NCBI GenBank assembly: GCA_000697335.1 | Contig: JNEM01011094.1 | Coordinates: 1-12,482, forward strand | From: Conidiobolus incongruus B7586 | Taxonomy: Eukaryota; Entomophthoromycota; Entomophthoromycetes; Entomophthorales; Conidiobolaceae | DNA length: 12,482 nt | Reading direction: 5' to 3' | In this document: positions 8,536 through 12,482 of the stretch, piece after piece | Layout of the letters: every line of letters begins with the position of its first letter | Numbering within the stretch: the stretch's first letter is position 1 | Notes under the pieces: generated by a model | The model's database searches: none | The model's input: the letters and a program-made list of their open reading frames with translations, nothing else | What the model was told of the DNA's origin: nothing | Made by a program: the position numbers and the translations under genes

Positions 8536-9633
8536 ATGTTTAAATCTCTCTTTAGAAAAGTTTATTTATATATTAATCAACTTTATAATAAAAATAAATT
8601 AACTTATGAGATTGTTAAAATTACTAGTATTAGTTAAACTATTATAATTAAAGTTATTAAAAACATTGTTAAAGAAATACTTAAATTAAAACTTAAGTAT
8701 ATTAAAATTATAAATAAACATGATAAAAAGTATATTTATAGATTAATTAATATAAGTAAATATAATACTATTATAAGAATAAAACAAGAATTATAAAATT
8801 ATACAAGAATATTAGTTATTATTAATATTATTATATATACTTTATATTAAAATAGATATCACTCATATCTTAAGAAAAAACACCCTTAATTAAAAAAGTC
8901 CTATTATAAAGTTAAGTAGGAGTTTAAATATCAACATTAAAGTTGAATTAAAACTAACTAGATTAAAGTTATTCAATTTAATAAAACAAAGATATATCTT
9001 AATAAATCTAATAAAAGAGCTAGATATTTCAAAAAAGATAAAGAACCATTTTATAACCATTATGTTATTATAACCCTAAAATATAATAATAGGTTAATTA
9101 TAGTTTAGGGATATATATTATATTTAGGTATAAGGTATCTTTATAGGGTTAATAGGGGAGTTAATACTGAGATGTACTAAAGTATTCTAAACAATAAATT
9201 AAAAACAATTATTAAGTGGTATAGATTAAAAATATTAAATATTATTTTCTAACAAGATAATACACCTTGCTATACTATAAGTTCTACTATTAACAGGCTT
9301 AAAAATAACAAAATAATTATTATAAAATAATTTCTTTAATTTTTTAATCTTAATTTAATTAAATATCTCTGGGATCAACTAAAAAAATTAATTAAAGCTT
9401 TCCTCCTAGCAAAAATTTAGATTAACTTTAAAAGTATATTTAAAAAGCTTAGAATAATATTAGTCTTGTTTAATATAAGAAGCTAGTTAACTCTATGCCC
9501 TATAAACTTAAAGAAGTTAAAAAAACAAAAGATAGATATATTAGATATTAATTCTTCTATCAATACTAAAACCTATAAATTTATAACTCATCTTAAATAT
9601 ATTTTTAGTTTTAATATATCTATTAATAATTAA
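8536..9633 (+). pseudogene. Tc1-like transposase, copy A, inactivated by stop codons
   Basis: From ATG 8536 one frame runs about 365 codons with no frameshift but about fifteen premature stops (for example 8635, 8794, 8917, 8959, 9106, 9250, 9418). A helix-turn-helix region (about residues 20-46) is followed by the DDE catalytic domain. The first Asp position reads Asn (residue 149, in VIQFNKTKIYL, compare FSDESKI of the family). The second is intact in QDNTPCYT (residue 241). The third reads Lys in LIKYLWDQLKK (residue 276), where relatives have Glu. The spacing of 34 residues between the last two marks the Tc1 DD34E group. Stops sit where Gln (CAA/CAG) or Trp (TGG) codons are expected, and Asp-to-Asn and Glu-to-Lys are G-to-A changes: the RIP pattern. 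The last 20 or so codons overlap the right inner direct repeat, so the original stop may have been a little earlier. Confidence 0.88.
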
Positions 9634-9750
9634 TTAAATTTAACTTTATATATTATATAATAAATAAATATATTAATATATAATTAGTAAATTATAAGCA
9701 AAAAATATTAACTTTTAATATTTAACTAAGGTGAGTTATAAATTTGTGGG
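9570..9750. repeat. Junction of copies A and B: right inner repeat of A facing left inner repeat of B
   Basis: The right inner direct repeat of A (9570-9593, inverted orientation) and the left inner direct repeat of B (9727-9750) are only about 130 bp apart. Two complete terminal repeats back to back would need roughly 400 bp and would show two outer direct repeats; none is present. A matches copy C up to about 9698, and B-like sequence begins just after. The outer right end of A and outer left end of B are therefore missing. Confidence 0.7.
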
Positions 9751-9866
9751 TTTTTAAAATAAAGGGATATATTTAATAATATATAACCATATCATTTTTC
9801 TCTCTTTGCTTTTATTTTATATAGTATTTTATAGATATATTAAATTCTTTTTATTAATATCATTAT

Positions 9867-10932
9867 ATTTTAATTCCTCTCTAAGAAAATTCATTTATAT
9901 TTCAATTAACTTTATAAATAAAATAAATTAACTTATGATTTTATTAGAATTATTAGTGTTAGTTAGTCTATTTTAATTAAACCTATTAAAAATAATAATA
10001 AAAATACATTTAAACTTAAACTTAAATATATTACAATTATAAATAAATATAATAAAAATTATATTTACAAGTTAATTAATATATGTAAATATAATATTAT
10101 TATAGAAATATAACAGGAATTATAAAACTATATAAGAATATTAGTTAATACTAACAATATTATATATATTTTAAATTGTCATAGATACCACTTATATTTT
10201 AAGAAAAAACATACTTAACTAAAAAAATCCTATTATAAAATTAAGTAAGAGCTTAAATATTATTATTAATACTAAATTAAAATTAATTAAAGTAAAATTA
10301 TTTAGTTTAATAAAACCAAAAAATATTTTAATAAATTTAATAAAAAAGCTAAATTTTTCAAAAAAAAATATAAAATTATTTTATGACCATTATGTTAAAT
10401 TTATTTAAAAATACAAAAAAAGTTAATTATTATTTAAGATTATATATTATCTTTAAGTATAAAATATCTTTATAAAGTGATTAAGGGAATTAATACTAAG
10501 ATATATTAAAAAAATTTAAATAATGAATTGAAACAATATATTAAATAATATAAGTTAAATAAATTTAATATTATTTTCTAATAAGATAATATTTCTTATT
10601 ATATTATAACTTTTATTACCAAATAACTTAAAAATAATAATATAATAGTTATAAAGTAGTTTTTTTATTTTTTAACCTTAATCTTATTAAATACCTTTAG
10701 GATTAATTAAAAAAAGTTATTAAAGCTTTCCTCCTAATAAAAAATTTAGATTAGCTTTAAGAATATATTTAAGAAGTATAAAACAAAATTAACCTTCCTT
10801 AATATAAAAAATTAGTTGATTTTATACCCCATAAACTTAAAAAAGTTCAAATTGTTAAAGATAGATATACTAAGTTTTAATTTTCTTTTATTACCAAAAA
10901 CCTATAAATTTATAATTCATCTAAAATAAAAT
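9867..10932 (+). pseudogene. Tc1-like transposase, copy B, inactivated
   Basis: It is colinear with the copy A transposase. The position of A's ATG reads ATT here. The helix-turn-helix part (around AACTTATGATTTTATTAG, about 9926) and the second catalytic Asp (GAT at 10585-10587, within TAATAAGATAAT) can be recognised. Unlike copy A there are frame-disrupting indels, for instance a one-base loss in the T-rich tract near 10660-10670, besides many stops. The greater divergence suggests an older or more heavily mutated copy. Confidence 0.82.
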
Positions 10933-11100
10933 TTAAAAATTTATATTTTAACCAATCAATAACAAAATAATGTCATTTAAAACTCTATATTATTAATAAA
11001 TATAATATTTTTTAATTATTTCATTCAAGTTTATTTTATTAAAAATTAATTAAGTTAATATAAAAATTATAAGTATTTTTGATTTTATAACTTATTTTTA
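10901..11100 (+). repeat. Copy B right terminal inverted repeat
   Basis: Reverse-complemented, it matches the left end of copy A along its whole length: outer TAAAAATAAGTTATAAAAT, then AATTTTTAATAAAATAAA, then TTATTGATTGGTTAA, then the inner repeat AGATGAATTATAAATTTA. The inner-to-outer spacing of about 176 bp equals that at the ends of A and C. Confidence 0.8.
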
Positions 11101-11102
11101 TA

Positions 11103-11232
11103 AAAAACTAAATAATATAATATTTTGTTAAATATATTCTTAAATATAAACTATCTTTTTATTAAAATATTTAATTTTTTTTATTATGATTTTTATTATA
11201 TATAAAGCTTTAAAAAATTATATATATTAACT
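11103..11232. other. Spacer between the facing right ends of copies B and C
   Basis: About 130 bp of AT-rich sequence separates the TA sites of the two oppositely oriented copies. I recognise nothing in it. Confidence 0.6.
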
Positions 11233-11234
11233 TA

Positions 11235-11437
11235 CAAAAGTAAATTATAAAATTAAAAATATAAATTTCTATATTAATATCTTAATTAATTTTAATTAAA
11301 ATAAACTTATATTAAACTATATAATTAATATATATTTTTTATTTATATTATAATATATAAAGTTAAATTTTATTAAATATTAATTGATAAATTAAAACTA
11401 AAATTATATTTAAAATAATTTATAAATTTTTTGATTT
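11235..11437 (-). repeat. Copy C right terminal inverted repeat
   Basis: The outer direct repeat CAAAAGTAAATTATAAAATT at 11235 and the inner repeat AATAATTTATAAATTTTTTG at about 11414 bracket sequence that matches the right end of copy A up to that copy's break, and the right end of copy B beyond it in position. The inner site has several G-to-A style changes relative to A (GGGTTT is TGATTT here). Confidence 0.78.
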
Positions 11438-12470
11438 TAATATTAATAGAAAAATTAATATTTAGTATATATATCTTTTATTTTTCTAACTTATTTAAGT
11501 TTGTAAAATATGAAATTAATTAGCTTTTTATATTAAACATGACTAATATATTTTTAAGCTTCTTAAATATACCTTTAGAGTTAATTTAAATCTTTTGCTA
11601 GGGGGAAAGTTTTAATTAATTTCTTTAATTGATCCCAAAAATATTTAATTAAATTAAAATTAGGAAATTAAAGAAGTTAATTTATAATAGTTATTTTGTT
11701 ATTTTTAAGCTATTTAATGGTAATTTTGTAATATAACAAAAGGTATTATTTTGTTAAAAAATAATATTTACTTTATTTAACCTATATCACTCAAAATTTT
11801 TTTTGAATTTATTATTTAGAAAAGTTTAGTATATTTGAATAATAAATCCCTTATTAATCTAATAAAAATATCTTATATTTAATGATAATATATATCCTTA
11901 AAGTATAATTAACTTATTATTATATTTTTAGGTCATAATAACATAATTGTTATAAGGTAGTTTTTTATCTTATTTAAAATGTCTAGCTTTTTTATTAAAT
12001 CTATTAAGATATATCTTTATTTTATTAAATTAAATAACCTTACTTTAATTTGTTTTAATTTAACTTTAGTATTGACATTTAAACTCCCATATAACTTTAT
12101 AATAAGACTTCTTTAATTAAAGGTGTTTTTTCTTAAGATATAAGTAATATTTATTCTAATATAAAGTATATATAATAATATTAGTATTAACTAATATTTT
12201 TATATAATTTTATAATTTTTATTTTATTTCTATAATAATATTACACTTACCTGTATTAATTAACCTATAAATATACTTTTCATTATATTTACTTATAATT
12301 TTTATATACTTAAATTTTAGTTTAAGTATTTTTTTAATATTATTCTTAATAATCATAATTATAATAGATTAACTAATACTAATAATTTTAGCAATTTCAT
12401 AAGTTAATTTATTCTTATTATTAAGTTGATTAATACATAATAAAATTTTTTTAAAGACAGATTTAAACAT
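11438..12470 (-). pseudogene. Tc1-like transposase, copy C, inactivated
   Basis: It reads on the minus strand from the ATG at 12470-12468 (MFKSVFKKILLCINQL), colinear with copy A. The helix-turn-helix region (KLTYEIAKIISIS), KYNEKYIYRLINTGK and the C-terminal FPNFNLIKYFWDQLKK are recognisable. The first catalytic Asp reads Asn (FNKIKIYL), the second reads Asn (QNNTFCYI) and the Glu reads Lys, all G-to-A changes. Many premature stops occur, mostly at positions where A also has stops or Gln/Trp is expected. Together A and C allow residues lost in one copy to be seen in the other. Confidence 0.84.
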
Positions 12471-12482
12471 TATAATATTAAT

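Larger units (their letters stand above)
8224..9698 (+). mobile_element. Tc1-family (DD34E) DNA transposon, copy A, right end missing
   Basis: The left end starts straight after a TA dinucleotide with TAAAAGTAAGTCATAAAAT; copy C shows CAAAAG at the same spot, so the first C has probably mutated to T. A roughly 200-bp left terminal repeat is followed by a promoter-like TATAAATA at 8441 and a dead transposase gene. The right terminal repeat is present from its inner direct repeat (9570-9593) to about 9698, where it meets copy B and loses its outer 100 bp or so. Intact length judged from copies A and C is about 1.55 kb, typical for Tc1 elements. Stop codons without reading-frame shifts, and very low G+C, indicate C-to-T decay on both strands. 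Confidence 0.88.
9699..11100 (+). mobile_element. Tc1-family (DD34E) DNA transposon, copy B, left end missing
   Basis: It is in the same orientation as copy A and directly fused to its right side. It starts about 28 bp before its left inner direct repeat, so the outer left terminal repeat is absent. The body matches copy A throughout, more diverged and still more AT-rich, with some transversions and indels as well as C-to-T changes. The right end is complete: inner direct repeat at 10901-10924, outer at 11079-11100, ending CTTATTTTTA followed by TA at 11101-11102, which would be the right half of a TA target duplication. Confidence 0.86.
11235..12482 (-). mobile_element. Tc1-family (DD34E) DNA transposon, copy C, inverted, cut by window edge
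   Basis: The right (3') end begins at 11235 with CAAAAGTAAATTATAAAATT after TA at 11233-11234 and retains the C that copies A and B have lost, giving the canonical TA-CA start of a Tc1 end. Outer (11235-11256) and inner (11411-11437) direct repeats are again about 176 bp apart. The transposase remnant fills the rest, and its start codon is 12 bp from the window edge, so the left terminal repeat of about 310 bp lies outside. Confidence 0.87.

Noticed and set aside
1-12482. Mitochondrial or bacterial origin for such AT-rich DNA
   Set aside because: The tRNA has nuclear pol III boxes and terminator and lacks encoded CCA, and Tc1-family and LTR-type elements with C-to-T decay fit a nuclear eukaryotic, probably fungal, chromosome.

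Overview
The window is extremely A+T-rich DNA that most resembles a repeat-laden, gene-poor block of a fungal nuclear genome. Three things point there: a eukaryotic nuclear tRNA-Pro with a pol III T-run terminator, Tc1-type transposons damaged in the C-to-T / G-to-A style of repeat-induced point mutation (RIP), and an LTR-retrotransposon-like GC island. A RIP-proficient filamentous ascomycete is the likeliest host, but this is an inference and no species can be named.

Layout: 1-930 is an AT desert with no gene I can support. 930-1410 is less AT-rich; it holds a possible decayed small secreted-protein gene (1048-1224) followed by a chain of inverted repeats (1211-1408). A tRNA-Pro(UGG) lies on the minus strand at 1638-1709. 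1710-6590 is ordinary AT-rich spacer with a possible 57-residue single-pass membrane protein (4020-4193, plus strand), a sharply bounded GC island that looks like a solo LTR or LTR-end fragment (4982-5317), and a very short signal-peptide-like frame (5956-6051). At 6640-6921 is the best protein-coding candidate, a 93-residue single-pass membrane protein with a Cys-rich juxtamembrane part and a C-terminal PPPPY motif. Both membrane-protein frames have a TATA box about 50-60 bp before the ATG.

From 8224 to the right edge the window is a cluster of three related Tc1-family (DD34E) DNA transposons. Copies A and B lie head-to-tail on the plus strand and are fused at about 9698, so that only the outermost ends (A left, B right) are intact, each flanked by TA. 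Copy C lies inverted from 11235 and runs off the right edge. The terminal inverted repeats are about 200 bp and carry two direct repeats each, an outer and an inner, spaced about 176 bp: an IR/DR layout as in Sleeping Beauty or Minos. All three transposase genes are dead. Copy A keeps a single reading frame of about 365 codons broken only by stop codons, as RIP would produce.

No genes here form an obvious pathway. The story is a tRNA and one or two orphan small membrane-protein genes surviving within repeat-rich, mutated DNA. Nothing could be searched, so family names rest on motifs, spacing and architecture read by eye.
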